NCBI GenBank assembly: GCA_964503125.1
Contig: CAZCZE010000049.1
Span: 124,001-188,000 of the forward strand
Origin: FEN-1219 sp964503125
GTDB lineage: Bacteria > Pseudomonadota > Gammaproteobacteria > Steroidobacterales > Rariloculaceae
Length of the DNA stretch: 64,000 nucleotides
Direction: 5' to 3'
The position numbers and the translations under genes were made by a program. Of this stretch, positions 8,838 through 16,520 are shown piece by piece (position 1 is the first letter of the stretch; every line of letters starts with the position of its first letter). A model generated the notes under the pieces. That model had not been told where the DNA came from, made no database searches, and saw nothing but the letters and a program-made list of their open reading frames with translations.

Positions 8838-9844
8838 CCCGCGGCGCATCACTCGACGAATTGCGCACGGAATTGCGCGCCGCAGGCGCGCGGCCGCGCC
8901 ACGAGACGCTCGCGTTGCGCGCCTGGACGCGCGGTCTGCCGCTCGGCGCGTTCGGCGCGCGCGCAGACTCGCCGTTCCCGCGCGCGCTGCGCGCCGCCCT
9001 GCCGGCGCTCGAGACGCGCTTCGCGGCGCTCGTTACCGTGCGCTCCGAGCACCTTGGCGCCGACGGCTCAACGCGCCTATTGCTCGCGCTCGCGGACGGG
9101 CAGACCGTCGAGAGCGTGCTCCTGCCCGGCGACGGCGTCTGCGTCTCGACGCAGGTCGGCTGCGCCGTCGGCTGCCTGTTCTGCATGACGGGACGCGACG
9201 GCCTGACGCGCCACCTCACCGACGCCGAGATCGTGGCGCAGGTCGCGCTCGCGCGGGCGCGGCAACACGTGCGCCGCGTCGTGCTCATGGGCATGGGCGA
9301 GCCCGCACACAACCTCGATAACGTGCTCGCGGCGATCGAGCTGCTCGGCACCGAGGGCGACCTCAACACCAAGAATCTCGTGTTCTCGACGGTGGGCGAC
9401 CGGCGCGCGTTCGAGCGCCTGCCGCTCATGTCCGTCAAGCCGGCGTTGGCATTGTCGCTGCACACGACGAAGCCCGACCTTCGGGCCCAGTTGCTGCCGC
9501 GCGCGCCCCGCATCGACCCGGCCGAGCTCGTCGCGCTCGCCGACGACTACTCGCGCGCGACGAAGTACCCGACGCAGTACCAATGGACGCTGCTCGAAGG
9601 CGTCAACGACGGCGACGACGAGCTCGAGGCCATCGCGACGTTGCTCGCCGGCAAGTACGCCGTCATGAATTTCATTCCCTACAACCACGTCGAGGGCGCG
9701 GCCTTCCGCCGGCCGACGTGGGAGCGCGCCGCCGCGATGTCGCGCTATCTGCATCGGCGCGGCGTTCTCGCCAAGCTGCGCCGCTCCGCGGGCCAGGACG
9801 TCGAGGCCGGCTGCGGGCAGCTGCGCGCTGCTCGCCGAGCATGA
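8834..9844 (+). CDS. RlmN/Cfr-family radical SAM 23S rRNA adenine methyltransferase
   Basis: 336 residues. The radical-SAM cluster motif is C110-X3-C114-X2-C117 in QVGCAVGCLFCMTGRDG. It is followed by VVLMGMGEPAHNLDNVLAAI, LSLHTTKPDLRAQLLPRAP, YPTQYQWTLLEGVNDGDDE and MNFIPYNHVEGAAFRRP, all RlmN landmarks. The C-terminal methyl-accepting cysteine is C327 in AGQDVEAGCGQL. The family C2-methylates A2503 of 23S rRNA (RlmN also acts on tRNA A37) using SAM. The protein is shorter at its N-terminus than E. coli RlmN (about 384 residues) and may be a second RlmN-like paralog. The reading frame runs a few residues past CGQL into sequence derived from a response-regulator tail (see 9825-9932). Confidence 0.85.
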   Translation: MTRGASLDELRTELRAAGARPRHETLALRAWTRGLPLGAFGARADSPFPRALRAALPALETRFAALVTVRSEHLGADGSTRLLLALADGQTVESVLLPGDGVCVSTQVGCAVGCLFCMTGRDGLTRHLTDAEIVAQVALARARQHVRRVVLMGMGEPAHNLDNVLAAIELLGTEGDLNTKNLVFSTVGDRRAFERLPLMSVKPALALSLHTTKPDLRAQLLPRAPRIDPAELVALADDYSRATKYPTQYQWTLLEGVNDGDDELEAIATLLAGKYAVMNFIPYNHVEGAAFRRPTWERAAAMSRYLHRRGVLAKLRRSAGQDVEAGCGQLRAARRA

Positions 9845-9932
9845 CGGCAACGTCTCGGCGACAGCACGCACGCTGCGCATGCACCGGCGCACGCTGCAGC
9901 GCAAGCTCGCGAAACGCCCGGCACTGGAGTAG
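9825..9932 (+). pseudogene. C-terminal remnant of a RegA/PrrA/ActR-type response regulator
   Basis: In a frame different from the upstream methylase, the sequence reads LLAEHDGNVSATARTLRMHR then RTLQRKLAKRPALE and a TAG at 9930-9932. This is the Fis-type helix-turn-helix tail typical of RegA/PrrA/ActR/RoxR regulators (GN[VI]S.TAR.L.[ML]HRR[TS]LQRKL.K.P). No receiver domain or start precedes it: similarity begins at about 9825, inside the last codons of the methylase. The likeliest reading is that a deletion removed most of a regulator gene and joined its last 35 codons to the rlmN-like gene. In intact genomes the family activates respiratory and redox genes with a RegB-type kinase. Confidence 0.7.
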
Positions 9933-9949
9933 TGCCCGCTGGTGGCGCC

Positions 9950-10831
9950 TTAACCTCGATGGGCGCGCCGCGCGCGCCGCGGCCGTCCGGGCGCGAGCAG
10001 CCAGCGGCGGACGACGTCGATCTGCTTCGGATCCATCAGTGTCGGCGCGTGCCCCACGCCCGCGAACTCGACGAGCTCCGTCGGCGGCCCGCGGTTGCAC
10101 ATTTCCTCGGCCGTCTCCCGCGACAGCACGTCGGAATCGGCGCCGCGCAGCAAGAGCACGGGACAGTGGATCCGGTCCCAGATGTCCCACATGTCGACGT
10201 CCTGCGGTCTCGCAGAGCGCATCGGCACGGCGATGTCGGGGTCGTACGCGAGCGCGTAGCCGCCGCCGCGTTTGGCGCGCACGCTGTGCCGCGCGAGATG
10301 CGCCCAGTGCTCGTCGGTCAGCGCGCCGTAAGGCGCGAGAACCTCGCGCAGGTAACGCTCGGTGGCGGCGATCGAGGCGAACGGCGGAGCTTTCCCCAAG
10401 TACGCCAGAATGCGCTGCGGGGCGGCCTTGGGGATGAAAGGCCCGGCATCGTTGATGACGAGCCGTCTGATCGGGCTATTCGGCTGCGCGGCCATGACGA
10501 TCCCGATGAGCCCGCCGAGCGAGGTTCCGACCCAGTCGAACGAATTGCCGCCGAGACGCGCCAGCAGCGCGGTCAGATCTGCGCAGTAGGTGGGAAAACT
10601 GTAGCTCTGCTTGTCGGTCAGCCAATCGCTACGGCCTCGGCCTGCGAGGTCCGGGCAAACGACCTGCCGTTTTGCTTGCAGAGCGGCGGCGAAAAAATCG
10701 AAGTCGCGCCCGTTGCGGCTCAAGCCATGCACGCAGACCACCGCGGGATCGTCGCCGGGCTCGCCCCACTCCGTGTAGGCGATGCGGTGGAATCCGCCGG
10801 TATCGAGACCGAGAAAACCCTGCTGCTTCAA
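9950..10831 (-). CDS. Alpha/beta-fold hydrolase
   Basis: 293 residues, no signal peptide, so cytoplasmic. The oxyanion segment VVCVHGLSRNGRDFD (32-46), the nucleophile elbow GTSLGG with Ser104, the acid region LLLRGADSDVLS and a late His in GVGHAPTLMD give a complete Ser-Asp-His triad in the usual order. The general class covers esterases, lipases and C-C hydrolases; substrate is not predictable. Its start is 3 bases after the yceH stop, so the two genes are co-transcribed. The C-terminus ends in an Arg-rich tail, PGRPRRARRAHRG, which looks like a read-out extension. Confidence 0.88.
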   Translation of the reverse strand: MKQQGFLGLDTGGFHRIAYTEWGEPGDDPAVVCVHGLSRNGRDFDFFAAALQAKRQVVCPDLAGRGRSDWLTDKQSYSFPTYCADLTALLARLGGNSFDWVGTSLGGLIGIVMAAQPNSPIRRLVINDAGPFIPKAAPQRILAYLGKAPPFASIAATERYLREVLAPYGALTDEHWAHLARHSVRAKRGGGYALAYDPDIAVPMRSARPQDVDMWDIWDRIHCPVLLLRGADSDVLSRETAEEMCNRGPPTELVEFAGVGHAPTLMDPKQIDVVRRWLLAPGRPRRARRAHRG

Positions 10832-10834
10832 GCG

Positions 10835-11482
10835 TTAAGCCCGTGTCGCCTGCCGGAGCGCGGCGAGCTCCTCCTCGAGCCTCGCCACGCGCGCTTCGAG
10901 CGCGGCCAGCGCATTCGGCCGCGGCGCCGACTCGTCGGCACTCTCCGGCGCGTGAGCCGCCAACGGCGCGGATTCGATCGGGCCGCCGAACAGGTGCGCA
11001 TAAGTGTGATCTTTTCGGCGCGGCTCGCGTGGGTTGCGGGCGACGAACGGCCCGTCGGTGCGCGCGAGCAAGGACTCGAGCGTGGCCTCCACCTCGGAAT
11101 CCGCGAACTCGTGCAGCCGCCCGCTGTGCGCTTTGAGCTCTCCCGGCGTCTGCGGGCCCCGGAGCAGCAAGAGACAGACGACGGCGAGCTCGGCGGGCGA
11201 GAACTGGATCTCGGCGAAATGCGTGTTGCAGAGGCGTTGCTGGTACTTGTCCACTCGGCTGCCGAACTCCTGGATCATCACGAGCCTTTTCGCGATGAGG
11301 TCGTTGACCGTGCGCTGGACTGCGCTCGGCTCGAGCGACATCACGGGCTCGCGGCTCGACTTCTGGTTGCACGCATTGACGAGCGCGTTCAGCGATAGCG
11401 GGTACTGGTCGGGCGTGATGACACTCTTCTCCATGAGGCAGCCGATGACGCGGGCTTCGTTCGACGTGAGTTGAATGTCCAA
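10835..11482 (-). CDS. yceH: YceH family protein (DUF480)
   Basis: 215 residues. It begins MDIQLTSNEARVIGCLMEKS and contains TPDQYPLSLNALVNACNQKS (23-42), SAVQRTVNDLIAKRLV and FAEIQFSPAELAVVCLLLLR, all hallmarks of the YceH/DUF480 family. The fold is two winged-helix domains. The C-terminus (about 185-213) is a short predicted coiled coil, ALEARVARLEEELAALRQAT. YceH is a widely conserved soluble proteobacterial protein whose molecular function is not firmly established. It lies 43 bases downstream of the acyl-CoA dehydrogenase gene and 3 bases upstream of the hydrolase gene, on the same strand. Confidence 0.93.
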   Translation of the reverse strand: MDIQLTSNEARVIGCLMEKSVITPDQYPLSLNALVNACNQKSSREPVMSLEPSAVQRTVNDLIAKRLVMIQEFGSRVDKYQQRLCNTHFAEIQFSPAELAVVCLLLLRGPQTPGELKAHSGRLHEFADSEVEATLESLLARTDGPFVARNPREPRRKDHTYAHLFGGPIESAPLAAHAPESADESAPRPNALAALEARVARLEEELAALRQATRA

Positions 11483-11525
11483 TGCAGTCCTTGCGGCGGC
11501 GCCTTCGGGTCAAAGGCTTGCGATG

Positions 11526-13616
11526 TTATGAGACTTCCGTGGGAGAAGTCGACGGCTCGGCCGTGGCGAGCTCGCGACCGACCGGGCGTCGGCCCACAGA
11601 CGGCGGATCCCAGGAATGCCCGAACGCCTGCGGCTCGATGCCCTCGAGCAACGAGCACTGCCCCGCTTCGAGGCTCGCGCCGACGGCCGCGACGGCGACG
11701 CGTGTCCGCTGCATGGACTTGAGCCCCGACAAAATCCGGATCGCGCGGTACTTGTCGCGCAAGAGTTGCGCCTCGAGCAGCGCGACTTGCTGCTCGCTCG
11801 CGTCGCCGAGGCTCGCGTGGTGACAGACCGCGAGCAGCGACACGAGATGCTCGAGGCACTTACCGAAGCGTTGCAGCGGGATCTGCGCGCGCGTGAGCTC
11901 GAGCTGATAGAACGCGCTTAGGGCCAGGTAGCTCCAGCGCATCAGGCGCAGCTTGCGCTCGGCGTAGCGTGCGTAGGGGCGCAACGGCGCGGCGACCGCG
12001 CGATAGCGCGCGAACGCGGCGGCCGGCAGCCACCGCAACGGCCAGCGCAAGAGATCTGCCGCGGCGTTCCAGACGACCCAGCCGCAGAGCGCCCAGAGCT
12101 TGGGCTGCACGAGCAGGCGCAGCAGTGCGGCGAGGCAGCGACCCGGGTGACGCCGCAGCGTCGCGACACCGACGCGCAGGATGCGCCCCTCGGCGCCCTT
12201 CACCCCGGCGTTCGCCGACTCGATGACGCCGAGCAGCGGGCTCAAGTAGCGCTCGACGAACCGCTGCGTCACGTCGCGGACCATGCCGAGCAAGATCAAG
12301 TCGTCCTCGCCCTCGACGACGCCGAACAGGTGCAAGTTCACGCGGGCGTCGTTGACGCGGCTGCCGGCGTGGAAGGCGCGCCCGCCGAGCACGTGCTCGC
12401 AAGCGAGCATCGACTCGACGGCGGCGCCGGCGGCGGCCGATTTCGTGAGATCGCGGAGGCCCGCGAGATCGACGCCGTCGGCGTCCTGCTGCAGCGCTAG
12501 ATAGGCGAGCGCGCGAGCCTGGAGCGCGCCACCCAGAATCCGGCCGAGGTTGAGGCGCGGCACCTCGTGGCGAATCACGGGGCCGCCGACGCCGCTGCGT
12601 TGCCGCGCATAGTGGCTCGCGTCGCTCGCGAGCATGCGCTGGTAGCCCGCGGCCATCGCGGCCAGCATGCAACGCCCCATGCGCAAGCAATAGAACAACA
12701 CCTCGACGCCGTCGGCCGGAATGCGGCTCGCGGCCGGCAGCGGGAAATTGCGGAAGTGCAGCCGCGAGTTGAAGTTGGCGGCGAACGCCGCGACGCCCGA
12801 GGGCTCGCAGCGAAATTCGTAGTCGTGAGCGGCGTCGCACGCGACGTCCGCGGCCGGCAGCTCGGCGACGAACAGCCCGATGCCGGGCCCATCGCGGCCG
12901 AGGCGCGCGACGATGCCGATGAGACCGCCGTGCACGGCGTTCGTGATCCAGAGCTTGTTGGCCGCACCTTCGGCGAACAGCCGGTAGCCGCCGTTGGATT
13001 GCGGCTCTACGTACGCTTGAATCCTTTTCGCGTTGACGCCGACGCCGACCTCGGTGAGGCCGAACGCCATCGGCCTGCCTTCGGCCACGAGCGGCAGGAA
13101 GGTGCGTTGCTGATGCTCGTCGCCGTAGGCGAGCAACGAGCCCGCGCCGATGGTGAGCTGGCCCGAGATCTCGACGGCGAGCGGGCCCAAGCCGTTGGCG
13201 GCGAGCGCCTCCTCCACCGCGGCGAGCTCGCCGGACGAGGCGCCGGCGCCGCCGACCGCCGCGGGCCCCGTGTAACCGAACGCCTTCTCGGCGGCCACGG
13301 TGCGGCGTAGCGCGGCCGACAGGCGCGCATCGGCCGTGAACGCTTCGCCGCGCGCCAACGCGCCGAGCGCGGCGCCGGCGATTGCGCTCTCCGAGCCCGC
13401 GACGTTGCGCGCGAGCCGCGCGCCGGATCGAAGCTCCGCCACCGCTGGGGGCGGACCGTAGACCAGCCGCTCGACGAGGCCGGTGCGGCTCGCCGCGAGC
13501 TTGCGGTCGACGCCGCGCGCGGCTCCTTCGAGAGCGGCGACGTCGCGCGCGGAGTCATGATCGCCGGCCGCCGCGAGGGCGCGCGCGGCCGTGGAAGCGT
13601 CGGCGGGAGTGCTCAT
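11526..13616 (-). CDS. FadE-like acyl-CoA dehydrogenase
   Basis: 696 residues, much longer than ordinary 380-residue acyl-CoA dehydrogenases and close to the FadE type. It has an N-terminal helical domain, a middle beta domain (GPLAVEISGQLTIGAGSLLAYGDE, FGLTEVGVGVNAKRIQAY, KLWITNAVHGGLIGIVAR), and the C-terminal flavin helices with the likely catalytic Glu in FGVVEGEDDLILLGMVR. A further 200-residue Trp-rich C-terminal part (LLRLLVQPKLWALCGWVVWN) corresponds to the extra FadE domain. It should catalyse the first FAD-dependent step of fatty-acid beta-oxidation; chain length is unknown. The ATG at 13616 (MSTPADAS) was chosen because longer starts give Arg/Ser-rich sequence unlike the family. 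Confidence 0.88.
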   Translation of the reverse strand: MSTPADASTAARALAAAGDHDSARDVAALEGAARGVDRKLAASRTGLVERLVYGPPPAVAELRSGARLARNVAGSESAIAGAALGALARGEAFTADARLSAALRRTVAAEKAFGYTGPAAVGGAGASSGELAAVEEALAANGLGPLAVEISGQLTIGAGSLLAYGDEHQQRTFLPLVAEGRPMAFGLTEVGVGVNAKRIQAYVEPQSNGGYRLFAEGAANKLWITNAVHGGLIGIVARLGRDGPGIGLFVAELPAADVACDAAHDYEFRCEPSGVAAFAANFNSRLHFRNFPLPAASRIPADGVEVLFYCLRMGRCMLAAMAAGYQRMLASDASHYARQRSGVGGPVIRHEVPRLNLGRILGGALQARALAYLALQQDADGVDLAGLRDLTKSAAAGAAVESMLACEHVLGGRAFHAGSRVNDARVNLHLFGVVEGEDDLILLGMVRDVTQRFVERYLSPLLGVIESANAGVKGAEGRILRVGVATLRRHPGRCLAALLRLLVQPKLWALCGWVVWNAAADLLRWPLRWLPAAAFARYRAVAAPLRPYARYAERKLRLMRWSYLALSAFYQLELTRAQIPLQRFGKCLEHLVSLLAVCHHASLGDASEQQVALLEAQLLRDKYRAIRILSGLKSMQRTRVAVAAVGASLEAGQCSLLEGIEPQAFGHSWDPPSVGRRPVGRELATAEPSTSPTEVS

Positions 13617-13741
13617 GATCGTGCGGCGCAGTATAGCGAATCGGTCGGAGAGCACTCGCGGGCCGCGGCACGGCGGGCGGCTCGACGCGAGCGTCGCTCG
13701 TCTATAACGTAAACGCCGCAAGAGCAGATAGGAGCACGACG

Positions 13742-13853
13742 ATGGCGAAGGTCGCACCGTTCCTCTGGTTCCCGGGCAACATGCAGGAAGCGCTCGGCTT
13801 CTACCGAAGCGTATTCAAGGATCGCCGATCTCGACAAGGCCTATGCCGGATGA
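13742..13853 (+). pseudogene. PhnB-type VOC (glyoxalase-fold) gene with a large internal deletion
   Basis: A good start (GGAGCACGACG before ATG 13742) opens MAKVAPFLWFPGNMQEALGF then YRSVFKD, the exact N-terminal pattern of PF06983 (PhnB/3-demethylubiquinone methyltransferase-like) proteins. The frame then jumps to IADLDKAYAG and a TGA at 13851, which is the usual family ending. Some 110-120 codons between the two ends are missing and the two pieces are in different frames, so translation from the ATG runs to 13864 as a 40-residue nonsense product. The SRPBCC gene that commonly follows such VOC genes starts 8 bases later, so the operon partner survives. Confidence 0.78.
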
Positions 13854-13860
13854 AGGAGCG

Positions 13861-14370
13861 ATGAGCAAGCACAAGAGCATCGTCACGCTGCCGAACGACT
13901 GCGACGTCGTCGTCGTGCGTAGCTTCGACGCGCCGCGCACCCTCGTCTTCGACGCCTGGACCAAGCCTTCGCTCATGCAGCGCTGGCTGCTCGGCCCGCC
14001 GGGCTGGACGATGCCCGTCTGCGAAATGGACGCGCGCCCCGGCGGCAAGTTCAGATGGCGCTGGCGCAACGTGCAGAGCGGCGCCGAGTTCGGCTTCTCG
14101 GGCGAGTTCCACGAGGTCGTGAAGCCGTCGCGCATCGTCCACGTCGAGCGCTACGACCCCGGCGACGTCGGCGGCGAGATGGGCGAGGCGCTCGTGACGT
14201 CGGTGCTCACGGAGAAGAGCAGCGTCACGACGCAGAGCATGACGATCCACTACGCGTCGAAAGCAGCGCGCGATGCAGCGCTCAAGACCGGCATGACGGA
14301 CGGCATGGAGCAGGGCTTTGAGCTGCTCGACGCGCTAGTCGTAGAGATGGCTGCTCGACGAGGGTCGTAG
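13861..14370 (+). CDS. SRPBCC (AHSA1-like) domain protein
   Basis: 169 residues, cytoplasmic. The helix-grip fold is recognised from VVVVRSFDAPRTLVFDAWTK, MQRWLLGPPGWTMPVCEMDA, PGGKFRWRWRN and GFSGEFHEVVKPSRIVHVER, followed by VTSVLTEKSSVTTQSMTIHY and a C-terminal helix GMTDGMEQGFELLDALV. Proteins of this class bind hydrophobic ligands; most are of unknown role. ATG 13861 was chosen because GAAGGAG lies just upstream; an ATG at 13843 is part of the broken VOC tail. The gene would have been co-transcribed with the VOC gene before that gene was damaged. Its 3' end overlaps the convergent membrane-protein gene by 36 bases. Confidence 0.88.
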   Translation: MSKHKSIVTLPNDCDVVVVRSFDAPRTLVFDAWTKPSLMQRWLLGPPGWTMPVCEMDARPGGKFRWRWRNVQSGAEFGFSGEFHEVVKPSRIVHVERYDPGDVGGEMGEALVTSVLTEKSSVTTQSMTIHYASKAARDAALKTGMTDGMEQGFELLDALVVEMAARRGS

Positions 14371-14781
14371 GCGTCTCGGATCCTCTTCCACGATGATCGT
14401 CGGCTCGATGCGCTTCGAGCGCCGGCGCAGCCGATAGCCCGCAAGCGCGATGAACATGCGCAGGTGGCGCACCACACCGGCATAGCCGGCGGCCATGCCG
14501 CGCGTCACGGCGCGGTCGAAATCGCGGATGCCCGTCCAGATGACGATACCGCCGACGAGCGTCAGCAGCCAGACGGCGAGCGCGATGAAGCCCGCGAGCG
14601 ACGTGCCGTAGTCGTCGGGACCTAGACCGAGCCACTCGGCGATGGCCGGCGCGTAGCGGGCGACCCAATAGATCGACCAGTCGCCGGGCAGAAAGAACAG
14701 GTCGAACAACGACGGCACCGCGAACGCAGCGCTCGCTTCGTCGGCGAGGAACGGATTCAGCGGTGTCGGCAGCGCGTCCAT
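14335..14781 (-). CDS. Hypothetical membrane protein
   Basis: 148 residues. One clear membrane segment runs from about residue 59 to 85 (YGTSLAGFIALAVWLLTLVG and onwards), with a second weakly hydrophobic stretch near 108-116 (MFIALAGYRL). The first 50 residues are Ala/Phe/Leu-rich with LFDLFFLPGDWSIYWVARYA, and the tail is basic and Ser-rich. I do not recognise the family. The last 12 codons overlap the convergent SRPBCC gene; the DUF4404 gene starts 353 bases upstream on the same strand. It could be an envelope or stress accessory protein, but nothing in the sequence decides. Confidence 0.6.
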   Translation of the reverse strand: MDALPTPLNPFLADEASAAFAVPSLFDLFFLPGDWSIYWVARYAPAIAEWLGLGPDDYGTSLAGFIALAVWLLTLVGGIVIWTGIRDFDRAVTRGMAAGYAGVVRHLRMFIALAGYRLRRRSKRIEPTIIVEEDPRRLRPSSSSHLYD

Positions 14782-14874
14782 GGCCGTCCTTGAGCCCCTC
14801 CTTCAAGTCTCCGCGCCTGTCGGGGCGCGCTCAACGACGTTTTGACAAAACACCGGTACCGGTTCGCACACGGC

Positions 14875-15135
14875 TCAAATACCAGCTTTGCCGAGGGTGT
14901 CCATGATCTGCCGCAACACGCCCGCGAGCGCGGGATGGTCGGCTTCGAAGCGCACCGCGAGCGCTTCGAGCGGCTGCGCCGGGGCGACGGCGGCGACGTC
15001 GTCGCTCGCGAGCGCCTTTTCGATGTCCTCGGCAACCGTTACGAGCAGCTTGCGCGATTCGGCGTCGAGCGAGTTCGCGTGCTTCAGGCGCGCGTGCAAT
15101 TGCGCCAACAATCGACCGAGATCCTCGCTGCTCAT
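14875..15135 (-). CDS. DUF4404 family protein
   Basis: 86 residues, small and acidic. The sequence MSSEDLGRLLAQLHARLKHA, then SLDAESRKLLVTVAEDIEKA and FEADHPALAGVLRQIMDTLG, fits the DUF4404 family: short all-helical cytoplasmic proteins of unknown function. The ATG at 15135 gives the family-typical N-terminus. It diverges from the tripartite transporter operon, whose first start at 15149 is only 13 bases away, so the two promoters must overlap each other's coding sequence or lie inside it. Confidence 0.8.
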   Translation of the reverse strand: MSSEDLGRLLAQLHARLKHANSLDAESRKLLVTVAEDIEKALASDDVAAVAPAQPLEALAVRFEADHPALAGVLRQIMDTLGKAGI

Positions 15136-15148
15136 CGCGTCTATATTA

Positions 15149-16513
15149 ATGTGTCGGCGGGACTTTGGGGGACTCGTCATTCCGCGCTCGAACGTGCTCA
15201 CAACCGCCGGGCTGGCCCTCGTGACGACCCTCGTGGCCGCGAGCGCCGCCGCGCAACCGCAGTTCGAGCAGTTGCGCATCGTCGCGCCCGCGGCGCCGGG
15301 CGGCGGCTGGGACCAAACGGCGCGCGCCATGCAGCAGGTGTTGCAAGAGACGGGCATCGCGACGACGCCCGTCGTCGAGAACGTCGCGGGCGCCGCCGGC
15401 ACGATCGGCCTCGCCCGCTTCATCGGCGCCGAGCGCGGCAACGGCGACGCGCTGCTCGTCTCGGGGCTCATCATGCTCGGCGGCATCGTGACGCACGATT
15501 CGCCGGTCACGCTCGCCGACGTCGTGCCGATCGCGCGCCTCACGGGCGAATACGAGGTGCTCACGGTGCCGGCGGCCTCGCCGCTCGGCACGCTCGACGA
15601 TTTCCTCCGCGCGTTCAAGAACGATCCCGAGTCGATCTCCTGGGGCGGCGGCTCGGCCGGCGGCAGCGATCAGATTCTCGCCGGGCTCATCGCGGCGGCC
15701 GTGGGCGTCGAGCCGCGCCGCGTCAACTACATCGCATTCTCGGGCGGCGGCGAGGCGCTGGCCGCGATCGTCGGCGGGCAAGTGACGGTCGGCATCAACG
15801 GGCTCGCCGAGTTCGCGGCGCAGATCGAGGCCGGCACCGTGCGTGTGCTCGCGATCTCGAGCGCCGAGCGGCTGCCCGGGCTCGACGCGCCGACGCTGCG
15901 CGAGCAAGGCGTCGATGTCGAGTTCGAGAACTGGCGCTCGGTCGTGGCGCCGCCCGGCATCACGGCCGACGAGCGCGCGCGGCTCGCGGCGGCCGTCGAG
16001 GCGATGGTGCGCTCGGCCGAGTGGCGCGAGATGCTCGCCCGATTCCGCTGGCTCGATCGCCATCTCGCGGGCGACGAGTTCGCGGCGTTCGCGGCCGCCG
16101 AGGAACGGCGCGTGCGCGCCGTGCTGCGCGAGCTCGGCACGGGTGTGTCGCCCGCGGATCGCTCGCTTGGGTCCTACCCCATTCTCGTGCTCGCGGGGCT
16201 CGCGATCTTCGGCACTGCGGTGCTCGTCGCGAGCCGGCACGCGCGGGGCACAGAACCGACCACCGCGCCGCTGCATTGGCGCTCGCTGCTGCTCATCGCG
16301 AGCGGCGCGGCGCTGCTACTCGTGCTGGCGGAGCGCGCCGGCTTCGTCGTCGCGGCCGCCGTGCTTTTCTGGCTCGTCGCGCGCGCGTTCGACGCGCGCC
16401 ACGCGCTGCGCGACGGCATCGCCGCGGTCGGCGTCGCAGCCGCGGCCTATGCGCTTTTCACCTACGCGCTCGACCTGCCGCTGCCGGCGGGCGTGCTCGC
16501 GGCGTGGCTCTAG
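15149..16513 (+). CDS. TctC-TctB fusion: solute-binding protein fused to small membrane subunit of a tripartite tricarboxylate transporter
   Basis: 454 residues. After a signal-like region (LTTAGLALVTTLVAASAAAQ, about 17-36) comes a Bug/TctC binding domain: LRIVAPAAPGGGWDQTARAM, VVENVAGAAGTIGLARF, SWGGGSAGGSDQILAGLIA and GGQVTVGINGLAEFAAQIEA. From about residue 335 four hydrophobic segments (SYPILVLAGLAIFGTAVLVA, WRSLLLIASGAALLLVLAE, GFVVAAAVLFWLVARAF, GIAAVGVAAAAYALFTYAL) form a TctB/DUF1468 domain in the same frame with no stop between. TctC and TctB are normally separate genes. The start is uncertain: ATG 15149 is used, but a GTG at 15194 would give a tidier signal peptide. It is followed after 7 bases by tctA. 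Confidence 0.88.
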   Translation: MCRRDFGGLVIPRSNVLTTAGLALVTTLVAASAAAQPQFEQLRIVAPAAPGGGWDQTARAMQQVLQETGIATTPVVENVAGAAGTIGLARFIGAERGNGDALLVSGLIMLGGIVTHDSPVTLADVVPIARLTGEYEVLTVPAASPLGTLDDFLRAFKNDPESISWGGGSAGGSDQILAGLIAAAVGVEPRRVNYIAFSGGGEALAAIVGGQVTVGINGLAEFAAQIEAGTVRVLAISSAERLPGLDAPTLREQGVDVEFENWRSVVAPPGITADERARLAAAVEAMVRSAEWREMLARFRWLDRHLAGDEFAAFAAAEERRVRAVLRELGTGVSPADRSLGSYPILVLAGLAIFGTAVLVASRHARGTEPTTAPLHWRSLLLIASGAALLLVLAERAGFVVAAAVLFWLVARAFDARHALRDGIAAVGVAAAAYALFTYALDLPLPAGVLAAWL

Positions 16514-16520
16514 GCGGCCG

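Noticed and set aside
14888..15148. Upstream extension of the TctC-TctB frame to an ATG at 14888
   Set aside because: This stretch is the antisense of the DUF4404 gene, and the added residues have no signal-peptide or TctC character.
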